NCBI RefSeq assembly: GCF_003173575.1
Contig: NZ_QGNY01000005.1
Coordinates: forward strand, 62,001 to 126,000
DNA length: 64,000 nucleotides
Origin: Pedobacter paludis
Lineage (GTDB): Bacteria; Bacteroidota; Bacteroidia; Sphingobacteriales; Sphingobacteriaceae
Direction of reading: 5' to 3'
Made by a program: the position numbers and the translations under genes. The notes under the pieces are model-generated. The model made no database searches, had not been told where the DNA came from, and worked only from the letters and a program-made list of their open reading frames with translations. Below are positions 50,214 to 59,831 of the stretch, piece by piece; position 1 is the stretch's first letter, and every line of letters begins with the position of its first letter.

Positions 50214-52049
50214 ATGACTGATATTATTCACCTATTACCTGATGCTGTTGCCAACCAAATTGCTGCCGGAGAAGTTGTTCAAAGACCTGCTTCTGCGGTA
50301 AAAGAATTGCTCGAAAATTCGATTGATGCTGGTGCAGACAAAATTCAATTGGTGATAAAAGATGCGGGCAAAGCTCTGATTCAGATCATTGATAATGGCT
50401 GTGGCATGAGTGTTACCGATGCAAGAATGTGTTTCGAGCGCCATGCAACATCGAAGGTAAAAAAAGCTGAAGATTTGTTTGCCATTCGTACCATGGGTTT
50501 CCGTGGTGAGGCCATGGCTTCTATTGCTGCAATTTCTCAGGTCGAAATGAAAACCCGCAGGCATGAAGACGAAATCGGAACATGTATTACGATAGAAGGT
50601 GCTCAGGTAACTGCCCAAGAGCCTGTTGCCACTTCTCCCGGAACGCAGATTGCCATTAAAAACCTATTCTTTAATACACCAGCCAGAAGAAATTTCTTAA
50701 AGAGCAATCCTGTAGAGATGCGTCATATTATTGATGAATTTCAACGCGTGGCGCTTGCTCATCCAACCGTTTTTTTTAGTTTGCACCATGATGGACTGGA
50801 AATCTTCAATCTCCCTAAAGGCAATTTAAAACAACGGATTGTTCATCTTTTCGGAAATAATTACAATGAACGATTAGTTCCTGTTGAGGAAGAAACAACG
50901 ATTATTAACTTAAAGGGATACATTGGGAAGCCTGCCTTTGCAAAGAAAACCCGTGGCGAACAGTTCTTTTTTGTAAACAATCGATTTATAAAAGACCCCT
51001 ATTTAAACCATGCAGTAAGTTCTGCTTTTGAAGATTTATTGCCCGATGATAGCTATCCGCTTTACGTTTTGTTTATCGAAATTGATCCTGCAAAAATTGA
51101 CGTAAACGTTCATCCAACAAAAACCGAAATCAAATATCTGGACGAAAAATCTATTTATGCCATTCTAAAATCAGCTGTAAAAAGATCAATCGGGCGCTAT
51201 AACATTTCGCCGACTTTGGATTTTGATCAGGAAACTGGTTTCAGCAATATGATTACCCAAAAGGCAGTTGAGGATATTGTTCCGCCAAGCATTAATTTTA
51301 ATCCAGATTTTAATCCTTTTGCTACAGATAAAAGTTCTACTTCCGGCTATTCATCCTCACCTAGAAATTACGAAGCAAAACCGAGTGCAAAAAACTGGGG
51401 CTCGCTTTATGAAATTACCCAAGAACCTGTTGTCGAGCAAACTTCTTTTTATAACGATGATGCTGTTTTAGAAACGAAGCAAAAACAATATATGCAATTG
51501 CACAATCGTTATATTGTTTCGCAGATAAAATCTGGTTTAATGGTAATCGATCAGCAAATGGCACACGAGCGAATCCTTTACGAACGTTTTCTCGTACATC
51601 TTGATGATCGAAAAGGCGCTTCGCAACAGAGTTTGTTCCCTCAAACGGTAACCCTTAATGCGAACGATTTTGAATTGGCAAAAAGTTTATTGGATGATAT
51701 AAAAAGTTTGGGATTTGATGTTCGTGAGTTTGGCAAAAATACTTTGGTTGTAGAAGGTATCCCTGTTGATTTGGGCAGCAGCAACGTAAACGAAACACAG
51801 TTATTTGAGCAGTTAATTGAGGGTTTTAAAAACTCGCAACAAGAGTTAAAACTAAGTAAACGCGATGGCCTGGCAAGAAGCCTGGCGAAAAATGGCGCCA
51901 TTAAAGCTGGTACAGCTTTAGGTCAGGAAGAAATCAATACTTTAATTGATGAGCTTTTTGCCTGTAAAACACCTAACTTTAGCGTAACCGGAAAGCCGAT
52001 TATCCAGACCATTACTTTGGCCGAGCTGGACAAAAAGTTTGAGAAATAA
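50214..52049 (+). CDS. mutL: MutL, DNA mismatch repair protein (endonuclease site degraded)
   Basis: From the ATG at 50214 the protein has 611 residues. The N-terminal GHKL ATPase is well conserved: VKELLENSIDAGA, DNGCGM, GFRGEAMASI and NLFFNTPARRNFL. The C-terminal dimerisation domain holds the position of the endonuclease motif DQHA(x)2E(x)4E, but here it is DQQMAHERILYE, and the final C-P-H-G-R-P-type metal motif reads SVTGKP. It therefore probably lacks nicking activity. It couples MutS recognition to strand removal. It heads a run with two rhomboid genes and an EEP gene. Confidence 0.95.
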   Translation: MTDIIHLLPDAVANQIAAGEVVQRPASAVKELLENSIDAGADKIQLVIKDAGKALIQIIDNGCGMSVTDARMCFERHATSKVKKAEDLFAIRTMGFRGEAMASIAAISQVEMKTRRHEDEIGTCITIEGAQVTAQEPVATSPGTQIAIKNLFFNTPARRNFLKSNPVEMRHIIDEFQRVALAHPTVFFSLHHDGLEIFNLPKGNLKQRIVHLFGNNYNERLVPVEEETTIINLKGYIGKPAFAKKTRGEQFFFVNNRFIKDPYLNHAVSSAFEDLLPDDSYPLYVLFIEIDPAKIDVNVHPTKTEIKYLDEKSIYAILKSAVKRSIGRYNISPTLDFDQETGFSNMITQKAVEDIVPPSINFNPDFNPFATDKSSTSGYSSSPRNYEAKPSAKNWGSLYEITQEPVVEQTSFYNDDAVLETKQKQYMQLHNRYIVSQIKSGLMVIDQQMAHERILYERFLVHLDDRKGASQQSLFPQTVTLNANDFELAKSLLDDIKSLGFDVREFGKNTLVVEGIPVDLGSSNVNETQLFEQLIEGFKNSQQELKLSKRDGLARSLAKNGAIKAGTALGQEEINTLIDELFACKTPNFSVTGKPIIQTITLAELDKKFEK

Positions 52050-52077
52050 GCTAATAGCATAAATAGAAACTTAATAA

Positions 52078-52791
52078 ATGAACAATATACATTTGCCCCC
52101 AGTAGTTAAAAATCTACTGATTATTAATATTTTATTTTTTATAGGAACATTAGTTTTCCACCCAGGCGGAGGTTATCCATTGATAGATTGGTTTGCTGTT
52201 TATTATTTCGGATCTGAAAAATTTAGAATCTGGCAGCCCATTACCTATATGTTTATGCACAGCCCGGTTGATTATTTTCACATTATCTTCAACATGTTTG
52301 CCTTATACAGTTTTGGAAGTGTTCTAGAATCAAAATGGGGAGCGAAAAAATTTCTGATTTTTTATTTTATAACTGGTTTAGGCGCTTTAGCCTTGCAATG
52401 GGCAGTTCAAACTTTTGAAATTTATCATTCAGTTGGGCATTTAATATCTGATATTTCCAGTTATGCCCCAAAAACAAAAGCTGAATATGATTTATTATCG
52501 GATATTTATTTTGGCCCGATGCTTGGCGCCTCGGGAGCCATATTTGGATTACTCGTTGCCTTCGGAATGCTTTATCCAAACGCCGAATTATTAATTATGT
52601 TTATTCCTATTCCAGTAAAGGCAAAATATATTATTCCAATCTATATTTTAGTTGAATTATTTTTGGGTGTTAAACAATTTGAAGGAGATTCGGTTGCGCA
52701 TTACGCCCACTTAGGTGGAGCCTTAATTGGTTTTATCTTGGTTAAAATTTGGAAAGATAAGGACGATACATTTTATACACTGTATGAATAA
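52078..52791 (+). CDS. rhomboid family intramembrane serine protease
   Basis: The 237-residue membrane protein has the rhomboid core: FHIIFNMFALYSFG (helix 2), the GASGAIFGLLVAFG motif with catalytic Ser (about residue 158), and YAHLGGALIGF with the catalytic His. Six membrane helices fit. It starts 28 bp after mutL and overlaps the next rhomboid gene by 8 bp. Confidence 0.93.
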   Translation: MNNIHLPPVVKNLLIINILFFIGTLVFHPGGGYPLIDWFAVYYFGSEKFRIWQPITYMFMHSPVDYFHIIFNMFALYSFGSVLESKWGAKKFLIFYFITGLGALALQWAVQTFEIYHSVGHLISDISSYAPKTKAEYDLLSDIYFGPMLGASGAIFGLLVAFGMLYPNAELLIMFIPIPVKAKYIIPIYILVELFLGVKQFEGDSVAHYAHLGGALIGFILVKIWKDKDDTFYTLYE

Positions 52792-53638
52792 TAACTTTTT
52801 TAAAGATTTAGTTTACAAAGTATTCCGTTCGGGCAATCCACTGTACTTTTACATAGGCTTAAATACCATTGTTTTCTTATTGGTTGCCATAACTTCTGTT
52901 ATATTTTATCTCGGTGGCAGAGTTTTAAGTACCGAGGTTTTGATTGCTGATTATGTGGCCTTACCTGCAGCATTCACAGAGCTGCCTACGCATTTTTATA
53001 CCGTGGTTACCTATATGTTTTTCCACGCTGGCATTTTCCATATATTTTTTAATATGCTTGGACTATATTGGTTTGGAAGCATCTTCATGAACTTTTTAAA
53101 AAGCAGGCAATTTCACTTTGTTTATTTGGCAGGTGGCATTTTTGGTGGATTATTTGCTGTTGCTGCATTAAATTTATTTCCGGTATTTAATGGAAGTTTA
53201 ACTGATGCAACCATTATTGGTGCTTCTGCTGCGGTTATGGCTATTATTACGGCTTCGGCAACTTTAGTTCCAAACTACACGATAATGCTTTTCCTTTTTG
53301 GCGAAGTAAAAATTAAGTGGATCGCGATTGTTTATTTCGTGCTAGATTTTATCAGCATTGGATCTGGAAATGAAGGTGGTAATTTTTCTCATATCGGAGG
53401 CGCAATATTAGGTTTCGTTTTTATAAAAAGCTTACAAAATGGAAATGATTGGAGCAAAATATTTGAGCAGAAGCCGAAATTAAGAGTAGTAAAAAATGAA
53501 CAACCGGTAAAAAAACCAACATTTAAAGGTGTTTCGCAACAAGAAATTGATGCTATTTTAGATAAAATATCAAAATCCGGATACGATACCTTAACCGCAA
53601 CAGAGAAAGAAAAATTATTCAAGGCAAGTAAAGATTAA
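52784..53638 (+). CDS. second rhomboid protease with C-terminal cytosolic extension
   Basis: From the ATG at 52784 the protein has 284 residues. Rhomboid motifs are FHIFFNMLGLYWFG, GASAAVMAI (catalytic Ser retained, but the Gly of GxSG replaced by Ala) and FSHIGGAILGF (catalytic His). A long loop precedes the Ser helix. The C-terminus adds a soluble tail (about residues 225-284) ending in a small helical module (QQEIDAILDKISKSGYDTLTATEKEKLFKA). It overlaps the preceding gene by 8 bp and the next by 1 bp, so the three are co-translated. Confidence 0.92.
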   Translation: MNNNFFKDLVYKVFRSGNPLYFYIGLNTIVFLLVAITSVIFYLGGRVLSTEVLIADYVALPAAFTELPTHFYTVVTYMFFHAGIFHIFFNMLGLYWFGSIFMNFLKSRQFHFVYLAGGIFGGLFAVAALNLFPVFNGSLTDATIIGASAAVMAIITASATLVPNYTIMLFLFGEVKIKWIAIVYFVLDFISIGSGNEGGNFSHIGGAILGFVFIKSLQNGNDWSKIFEQKPKLRVVKNEQPVKKPTFKGVSQQEIDAILDKISKSGYDTLTATEKEKLFKASKD

Positions 53639-54747
53639 TGGCAAAACAGAAATACAATTTCTTTGATAAAATAATTTTACCAATTGCAATTATATTGGCG
53701 ATTGCTCTTTTTATAGGAACTTTGGCGGCAGGCATTGATCCTCGAAAAAGTATTCTTGTTGCCTATTTTGGCCTTGCCTACCCCTTCATGCTTTTCTTTA
53801 ATATCGTTTTTTTATTCTGGTGGATTTTAAGCAAAAAGTGGGGTTTTGCATTGGCAACCTTCTTAATTATTGCGATCGGCTATAAAACCATTTATTCTAC
53901 TTTTGGATTTGGTGGTGATAGGGGAACTTCAGAAAAAGTTGAAGGGAGTATAAGAGTCATGACCTACAATGTCCACAGCTTTAAACTTTTTGGAGAAAAT
54001 AATACGGTTTCTGCAAAAGAAAAAATGCTCCAGGTTGTAAAAGATCAAAACCCGGATGTAATCTGCTTTCAGGAGTTTTACACCCGTTATAAGGGCAATT
54101 TCAACACAATTGATAGCTTAAAGCGTTTGCTCAACACCAAATACTATTATTTCCGTCCGGCCAACAAAAACGATTACGAAGCTTTTGGTCTTGCAATATT
54201 TTCTAAATATCCCATTAAAAATAAAGGTGAAATTGTTTTTAAGGCCAATGGCGATAACATGAGCATTTACACCGATATTGATATTAATGGTAGGGTTATG
54301 CGAATTTTCAATGTTCATTTTCAATCGATTAGTTTTCAGCCTCAGGATTACGAATTTATTGATCAATTGACCAAAAAAACGAGGGGAAAACTCTTTGCAT
54401 CGAAACGTATTCTGGGCATGTTGAAATACGCTTTCGAAGAACGAAGTGGCCAAGTTGACATTATGAAAAAGGAAATGGCCGATTGTAAAATCCCCTTCTT
54501 AATTGCAGGCGATTTTAATGATACGCCAGCCTCTTATGTGGTTAATCAAATTACAAAAGGCCTGAATAATACCTTTACCATTCAGGGTTCAGGCTTTGGA
54601 AAAACTTACAATGGTAAATTTCCAAACTTCCAGATAGATTACATTGCCACCAGCAAAGACCTCGATGTTCTAAATTATAACATTACACAGGCAAAATTAT
54701 CAGATCACTTTCCGGTAAGAAGTGATTTAAAGTTTAAAACTCCATAA
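53638..54747 (+). CDS. membrane-anchored endonuclease/exonuclease/phosphatase family protein
   Basis: The 369-residue protein has three membrane helices (about 11-32, 38-62 and 68-88) then a cytosolic or periplasmic EEP domain: MTYNVHSF, DVICFQEFY (metal-binding Glu), IFNVHFQS, AGDFNDTPAS and the catalytic SDHFPVRSDL. The superfamily includes DNases, sphingomyelinases and inositol phosphatases; the substrate cannot be inferred. The start codon overlaps the stop of the second rhomboid gene (TAATG). Confidence 0.9.
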   Translation: MAKQKYNFFDKIILPIAIILAIALFIGTLAAGIDPRKSILVAYFGLAYPFMLFFNIVFLFWWILSKKWGFALATFLIIAIGYKTIYSTFGFGGDRGTSEKVEGSIRVMTYNVHSFKLFGENNTVSAKEKMLQVVKDQNPDVICFQEFYTRYKGNFNTIDSLKRLLNTKYYYFRPANKNDYEAFGLAIFSKYPIKNKGEIVFKANGDNMSIYTDIDINGRVMRIFNVHFQSISFQPQDYEFIDQLTKKTRGKLFASKRILGMLKYAFEERSGQVDIMKKEMADCKIPFLIAGDFNDTPASYVVNQITKGLNNTFTIQGSGFGKTYNGKFPNFQIDYIATSKDLDVLNYNITQAKLSDHFPVRSDLKFKTP

Positions 54748-54835
54748 TCTATCCTTAATTCTTACCATACATCAACAAAGGCTATTAAGTTAATGGTGAT
54801 ATTTGTTTCATAAAATAATTTGAAACATCACAAAC

Positions 54836-55468
54836 ATGAGTTTAATAGATGCCCTAAACTGGCGTTATGCCGTTAAAAAAATGAATGGTCAGCCGGTTGA
54901 CCAAGATAAAGTTGATAAAATTATCCAAGCTGCCTTATTGGCACCAACTTCTTCTGGTTTACAGCCATTTAAAGTTATTGTTGTAACCAACCAGGAGCTT
55001 AAAGAAAAAATTGCTCCAATTGCTTTTAATCAATCGCAAATTATAGATTCATCGCACTTGTTAATTTTTGCCGCACAGGAAAATTATTCGGAAGAAGGAA
55101 TTGATGCTGTTTTTAATAGAATGAATACCGAACGCGGATTGCCTTTAGATGCCACAGATGCTTATAAAGCACAATTAAAAGGAATGATTTTATCAAGATC
55201 GGCTGAAGAAAACTTTAACCATGCCGCCCGTCAGGCTTATATTGGTTTTGGTATTGCAATTGCCGAAGCAGCTTTGCTTAAAGTTGATGCTACGCCAATG
55301 GAAGGTTTTAATGGACCAGCTTTAGATGAACTTTTAGAGTTGAACAAGCAAGGGTTGCGCAGTGTTACCTTATTGCCTTTGGGTAATAGAGACGAAGCGG
55401 GAGATTGGTTGGTAAATCTTAAAAAAGTACGCACACCATTAAACGAATTCGTAATCGAATTTAAATAA
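54836..55468 (+). CDS. NAD(P)H-dependent nitroreductase family protein
   Basis: A 210-residue FMN-binding protein of the NfsB/YdfN type: LNWRYAVKKMNGQPVDQDKV at the N-terminus with the FMN-phosphate-binding Arg and Lys, LAPTSSGLQPFKVIVV, a central AARQAYIGFGIAIAEAALL helix and the C-terminal GLRSVTLLPLGNRDEAGDWL. Length and motifs match oxygen-insensitive nitroreductases/dihydropteridine reductases. Substrate unknown. Confidence 0.92.
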   Translation: MSLIDALNWRYAVKKMNGQPVDQDKVDKIIQAALLAPTSSGLQPFKVIVVTNQELKEKIAPIAFNQSQIIDSSHLLIFAAQENYSEEGIDAVFNRMNTERGLPLDATDAYKAQLKGMILSRSAEENFNHAARQAYIGFGIAIAEAALLKVDATPMEGFNGPALDELLELNKQGLRSVTLLPLGNRDEAGDWLVNLKKVRTPLNEFVIEFK

Positions 55469-55498
55469 GAAATTTACATCCCAAAGTACCATTTTTAA

Positions 55499-55528
55499 AC
55501 GGGCCAATTTATTGGCTCGTTTTTTTTG
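55499..55528 (+). terminator. terminator of the nitroreductase gene
   Basis: GGGCCAA-TTTA-TTGGCTC with one G-T pair, followed by eight T's, about 33 bp after the stop codon. Confidence 0.85.
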
Positions 55529-55941
55529 ATTAGCCTTTACAACTTTCCAGCGCTTTGGTGGTTAATTTGTCGAAGCTGAACATTTTAAAAACTGATGAAG
55601 CTCTTCCAACACCTCTGGCTTTAAAACTTCGTAAGCTGATAAACTGACCTCCGAAATTTTGGTGGGGAAGGGCATAGGAAACTTCGCATGTCGCATAATA
55701 AGATTTGGTTAAAGCTTTCTAGCAATATGGATAGTAAAATTGTCAAAACAGAAAAGCCAATTCTTTATGAATTCCTATATCTGTGTTCATCCTTCTTATC
55801 TGTGGTTAATATAATTTAGATTATAAAATATTGTAAAAATGTAACAGATTGTTATGTAAAAAAATGTTAAACATCGGTACATTTTAGGCGCTCTATTTTT
55901 AATTGGATATATTTACATCCTTAGTATTTAATTTCCAGTTC
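55529..55941. other. intergenic region with family-D repeat
   Basis: The gap (413 bp) before the large MG/plug protein gene has no coding frame. It holds a family-D repeat at about 55587-55690; the remaining AT-rich 250 bp must include the promoter of the following gene but shows no consensus -7 I would trust. Confidence 0.5.
55587..55690. repeat. dispersed repeat, family D (long copy)
   Basis: It begins AAAACTGATGAAGCTCTTCC and continues through 'aaacttcgtaagctga' and 'ccgaaattttggtgggga' in the same order as 46155-46262, ending in a complementary GAAACTTCG-like word. Confidence 0.8.
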
Positions 55942-58668
55942 ATGAAGATTTTTAGAATATCGTTTATAATACTTTCTCTTTTATCTGTACTAAACTTTTC
56001 TTCTTCGGCACAAACCGATACCATTAGCATTAACTCGCTAATAGCAAAAACCAACAAAGTTTTAAACGACTATCCGGCCGAGAAAATTTACCTTCATTTT
56101 GATAAACCCTATTATGCCGTAGCCGATACTGTTTGGTTTAAAGCGTACGTTACCGAAAATCAAAATTTTCTATCAGGCATCAGTAAAATTGTTTATGTTG
56201 ATGTAATTAATCAGCACGATTCGTTGATACAAACCTTAAAACTGCCAATTGTGGGCGGTATGGCTTATGGCAATTTTCCAATAGATCAGGTTAATTATAA
56301 GCAAGGCAATTATCACATCAGGGCTTACACCTTATGGATGCTTAACTTCGAAAATCCAGCTTTTTTTAATAAAACCTTCTTTATTGGGGAAGCCATTGAT
56401 AAAGAATTAAAAACACAGATTTCATATAAAAACACCTCTACGGATAAGCAGGAAAAAATTGATGCCAGAGTTCAGTTTAAGGATGCAAATAATAAACCTT
56501 ATGCAAATAAAAACGTAACCTGGCAGGTGGTTACCAGTTATACTGTTATTGCCAAGGGGCGTGGAACTACCGATGCTAATGGATTTTTAACAATCTCGAT
56601 GAGTGCGGCCCAAAAGGCAGAATATCAACTGCAAAAGGGTGAGTTGGTTACAAGTATTAATACTACCGATAAAGATGTTGCCACCACAACTTTCCAACTT
56701 AAAAATGCAATTATTAATAAAGATTTTCAGTTTTTCCCCGAAGGTGGAAATTTAATTGCCGGCCTAACAACTAAAGTGGCGTTTAAAGCGATAAAAAGCG
56801 ATGGACTTGGAATAGCCGCAAAAGGAACTGTAAGCGACAATGATGGAAAGCAGGTAGCTACGTTTACGGCTCAGCATTTAGGTATGGGCTCCTTCTCCCT
56901 CTTAGCAGAAGCGGGAAAAACGTACAAAGCCAGCGTTACCTATAGCGATGGCTCTACACAAAACTATACCTTGCCAGCCGTTACAGAAAGTGGTATTGGC
57001 ATTAACATAGATAATAGCAATCCCGATAATATCGCGGTAAAAATTGCTTCCAATGATGTTTTCTTTCAGCAAAATCAGGGCAAAAAATTCTATCTAGTGG
57101 CACAAAGTAAAGGTGTAATCTGCTACGGAGCGCAAACAGCCTTATCAAACAAAGAATATAGCACAACAATTTTAAAATCTAAATTTCCGGCGGGAATTGC
57201 ACAGTTTACTTTATTTACAGAAAATGGCAAACCCCTAAGTGAGCGAATTGTATTTGTACAGCACAAAACAGGTTTAACCATTGGCGTTACAAGTCCGGTT
57301 GCAAGTTATGGAATTAAGAAAAAAGTTAAAATTAACTTTTCTGCCAAGAAAGATGGTGCGCCAGTAGAAGGCAATTTTTCGGTCGCTGTTATAGATGAAA
57401 CCAAAGTTCCTTTTAATGATGATGCCTCGACCACAATTTTAACGGGCCTATTGTTAAGCAGTGATGTTAAAGGTTACATAGAAAAACCAAATTATTATTT
57501 CAACGCACCTGATGCAAAGAAAGTATCTGATCTTGATGTACTTTTGCTTACACAGGGCTACCGAAGCTTTGCCTATACAGATGTTTTAGCCAACAAATTG
57601 CCGAAAATAGATTTTTTACCAGAGCAAGGCATTCAAATTTCTGGAATTTTGAGAATGGCAAACGGAATTCCGGTTAGAAAAGGTGCTTTGTTGTTAACCA
57701 TTCCAGATAAACGCTTTAATTTGGAAGGAACTACAGATCCTGTTGGAAATTTTAAATTTCAAAACCTGGTTTTCAATGATTCTTCTAAAGTAACCATTTC
57801 GGCCAAGTATAACGTTAACTATAAAGCTATGGTTCTCAGCCTTACCGGCTCTCCTGTACCTTCTATTAGTGGAAATTTCAGTGCTGCCGATGAGGTTCTG
57901 AATATTGATAGTGCACTTAATACTTATCTTGATAATAGTAAAAGACAATATGCATACCTACACACGCTTAAAGATGTAACCATTAAAGCGGCGGTAGTTC
58001 CAAAGGTGAGCCACAAAGATTATCCGGCACTTTCTGGTTTGAGCCAAATGGCCGATCATGAAATATCTGGCGATCGTTTACAGGGTTGTAATTTGCTAAT
58101 TAATTGTTTGCAAACCATGTTGCCTGGCGTTACCTTCATGGATAATGTTTTTTATGTAACCCGGGATTATAATGCTGGTGGACGGGTTCCGATGGGGGTT
58201 TTCATTAATGGGATGAATGTTGATGTTAACCAGATAAACACCTTAAATCCGAATGAGATAGAATCGATAGAGGTATTTTTGAGAGATGAGCTGGGTTTAG
58301 TAAATAGAGCCAACAACATCAATGGGGTAATTGTAATCAACCAGAAAAAAGCACCTAAGGGAACAAAAATTTCTAAAGCACAGTTGATGGATATGTTGCC
58401 TAAAAACTACGAAGTTACTTTCTCTCCACAAGGTTATAGTAAGGAAAAACAGTTCTATTCGCCAAAGTACGATGTGCCAGCCAGCATGAACAGAAACGAT
58501 TTGAGAACAACAATTTATTGGAATCCTAAAGTAGTAACGGACGCAACAGGAAATTCATCTTTCGAGTTTTATAATGCAGATGGGCGTGGACAGTATAAAG
58601 TTATTGTAGAAGGTATTGATACCAACGGAAACGTTGGAAGATCTATTTTTAGATATACAGTGAAGTAA
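55942..58668 (+). CDS. large exported protein with macroglobulin-like and TonB-plug-like domains
   Basis: From the ATG at 55942 the protein has 908 residues with a signal peptide (KIFRISFIILSLLSVLNFSSSAQ). The N-terminal part (about 40-160, LNDYPAEKIYLHFDKPYYAVADTVWFKAYV) is a macroglobulin MG2-type module. MG-like segments continue (VSVTYSDGS, LSERIVFVQHKTG). Near residue 720-810 it has a plug-like segment (MLPGVTFMDNVFYVTRDYNAGGRVPMGVFINGMNV...LNPNEIESIEVFLRDELG) but no barrel. Such proteins are common in Bacteroidota. It may be a surface-attached adaptor or TonB-linked protein; function unknown. Confidence 0.78.
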   Translation: MKIFRISFIILSLLSVLNFSSSAQTDTISINSLIAKTNKVLNDYPAEKIYLHFDKPYYAVADTVWFKAYVTENQNFLSGISKIVYVDVINQHDSLIQTLKLPIVGGMAYGNFPIDQVNYKQGNYHIRAYTLWMLNFENPAFFNKTFFIGEAIDKELKTQISYKNTSTDKQEKIDARVQFKDANNKPYANKNVTWQVVTSYTVIAKGRGTTDANGFLTISMSAAQKAEYQLQKGELVTSINTTDKDVATTTFQLKNAIINKDFQFFPEGGNLIAGLTTKVAFKAIKSDGLGIAAKGTVSDNDGKQVATFTAQHLGMGSFSLLAEAGKTYKASVTYSDGSTQNYTLPAVTESGIGINIDNSNPDNIAVKIASNDVFFQQNQGKKFYLVAQSKGVICYGAQTALSNKEYSTTILKSKFPAGIAQFTLFTENGKPLSERIVFVQHKTGLTIGVTSPVASYGIKKKVKINFSAKKDGAPVEGNFSVAVIDETKVPFNDDASTTILTGLLLSSDVKGYIEKPNYYFNAPDAKKVSDLDVLLLTQGYRSFAYTDVLANKLPKIDFLPEQGIQISGILRMANGIPVRKGALLLTIPDKRFNLEGTTDPVGNFKFQNLVFNDSSKVTISAKYNVNYKAMVLSLTGSPVPSISGNFSAADEVLNIDSALNTYLDNSKRQYAYLHTLKDVTIKAAVVPKVSHKDYPALSGLSQMADHEISGDRLQGCNLLINCLQTMLPGVTFMDNVFYVTRDYNAGGRVPMGVFINGMNVDVNQINTLNPNEIESIEVFLRDELGLVNRANNINGVIVINQKKAPKGTKISKAQLMDMLPKNYEVTFSPQGYSKEKQFYSPKYDVPASMNRNDLRTTIYWNPKVVTDATGNSSFEFYNADGRGQYKVIVEGIDTNGNVGRSIFRYTVK

Positions 58669-58674
58669 AAAAAA

Positions 58675-58737
58675 TGTCACGTTGAGCTTGTCGAAACGCT
58701 TAAATTAATGAAGTTCTTCGACAAGCTCAGAATGACA
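58675..58737. repeat. palindromic repeat, family C
   Basis: Arms at 58675-58695 and 58717-58737 are complementary over 21 bp except for three bases; both include gagcttgtcgaa or its complement. The core of the copy at about 38446 is related. It lies 7 bp after the stop codon of the preceding gene and may act as its terminator. Confidence 0.88.
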
Positions 58738-58794
58738 GTCCCCTTATCATCATTCCTGTAAAGGCTTAATAATTCGGTAATGAATATGATTTAT

Positions 58795-59754
58795 CTATCC
58801 AACCTGATGTGGAAGTTCCTCTCCGTTTAAACCAGCCACAATATTTTTTACAATAATTTCGGCCATCGCATTTCTGGTTTCGACAGTAGCAGAACCAATA
58901 TGTGGCAATACCGCGACATTTTCCATGTTCAGCAATACATTATCCGCTTGCATAGGCTCCGGATTGGTTACATCCAGACCAGCACCCCAAATAAAACCCT
59001 CTTCCAAAGCTTCGATTAAATCCTTTTCGTTATGAATTCCGCCTCTTGCCGTATTGATAAAGATAGCTTCTGGTTTCATTTGCTTAAAAACATCCAGATT
59101 AAATTTATCCTTGGTTTCATCGGTTAAAGCGGTGTGGATAGAAAGTACATCACTTTGTGCCAAAAGCTCTTCGAACGAAACATATTTTGCTCCAATTGCT
59201 TTTTCGGCTTCATGGTTTTGGCTTCTATTGTGATAAATAACCGGCATTTGATAAGCTCCAATACACTTTTTGGCCATTTCTAATCCAATTTTACCCATCC
59301 CGAAAATGCCAAGCGTTTTTCCATTCAACTCAATTCCAAGTTCTGGAGTGGGTTCATAGTTTTTCCATTCTCCTTTTAAGATTTTCTTATGAAGATAGAA
59401 TGCCTTTCTTGATACCGATAACATTAACAAAAAAGCTGTATCGGCAGTTGCCCCGCTTAAAACGCCCGGTGTATTGCCAATAGCAATATTTAACTTTTTT
59501 GCTTCCTTAATATCTACCTGATCAAAACCTACCGAATGCAAAGCAATTACCTTTAAATGTTTGCAGGCATTTAAAAAATCTGCATCAAGTTTATTTGGCC
59601 CAACACTAATTAAACCATCCTGATCTTGGCAAGCCTGAATCAATTCATCGGCTGTAATCTGTCTGCCCTCTTTCCACTGTGTTATTTCGATATGATGTTC
59701 TTCCAGTTGCTTTAATCCAATTGGAGCTATATTTCCACTTATAAATACTTTCAT
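58795..59754 (-). CDS. D-isomer-specific 2-hydroxyacid dehydrogenase (glyoxylate/hydroxypyruvate reductase-like)
   Basis: This 319-residue protein has the NAD(P)-binding motif GIFGMGKIGLEMAKK, catalytic Arg in SIGPNKL-type region and NTARGGIHNEKDL, and the PHIGSATVETRNAMAE motif with the catalytic His. It reduces 2-oxo acids such as glyoxylate or hydroxypyruvate; family resemblance is to GyaR/GhrB-type enzymes. The neighbouring gene on the same strand is a DUF4249 lipoprotein 77 bp upstream, with no obvious metabolic link. Confidence 0.9.
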   Translation of the reverse strand: MKVFISGNIAPIGLKQLEEHHIEITQWKEGRQITADELIQACQDQDGLISVGPNKLDADFLNACKHLKVIALHSVGFDQVDIKEAKKLNIAIGNTPGVLSGATADTAFLLMLSVSRKAFYLHKKILKGEWKNYEPTPELGIELNGKTLGIFGMGKIGLEMAKKCIGAYQMPVIYHNRSQNHEAEKAIGAKYVSFEELLAQSDVLSIHTALTDETKDKFNLDVFKQMKPEAIFINTARGGIHNEKDLIEALEEGFIWGAGLDVTNPEPMQADNVLLNMENVAVLPHIGSATVETRNAMAEIIVKNIVAGLNGEELPHQVG

Positions 59755-59831
59755 CTTTAACTAACAATGCAATTTTTAAGGAGTTTTTAATAATCTGAGA
59801 TTGCTTAAAATTAGGGGTTTGAGGAAATGAG

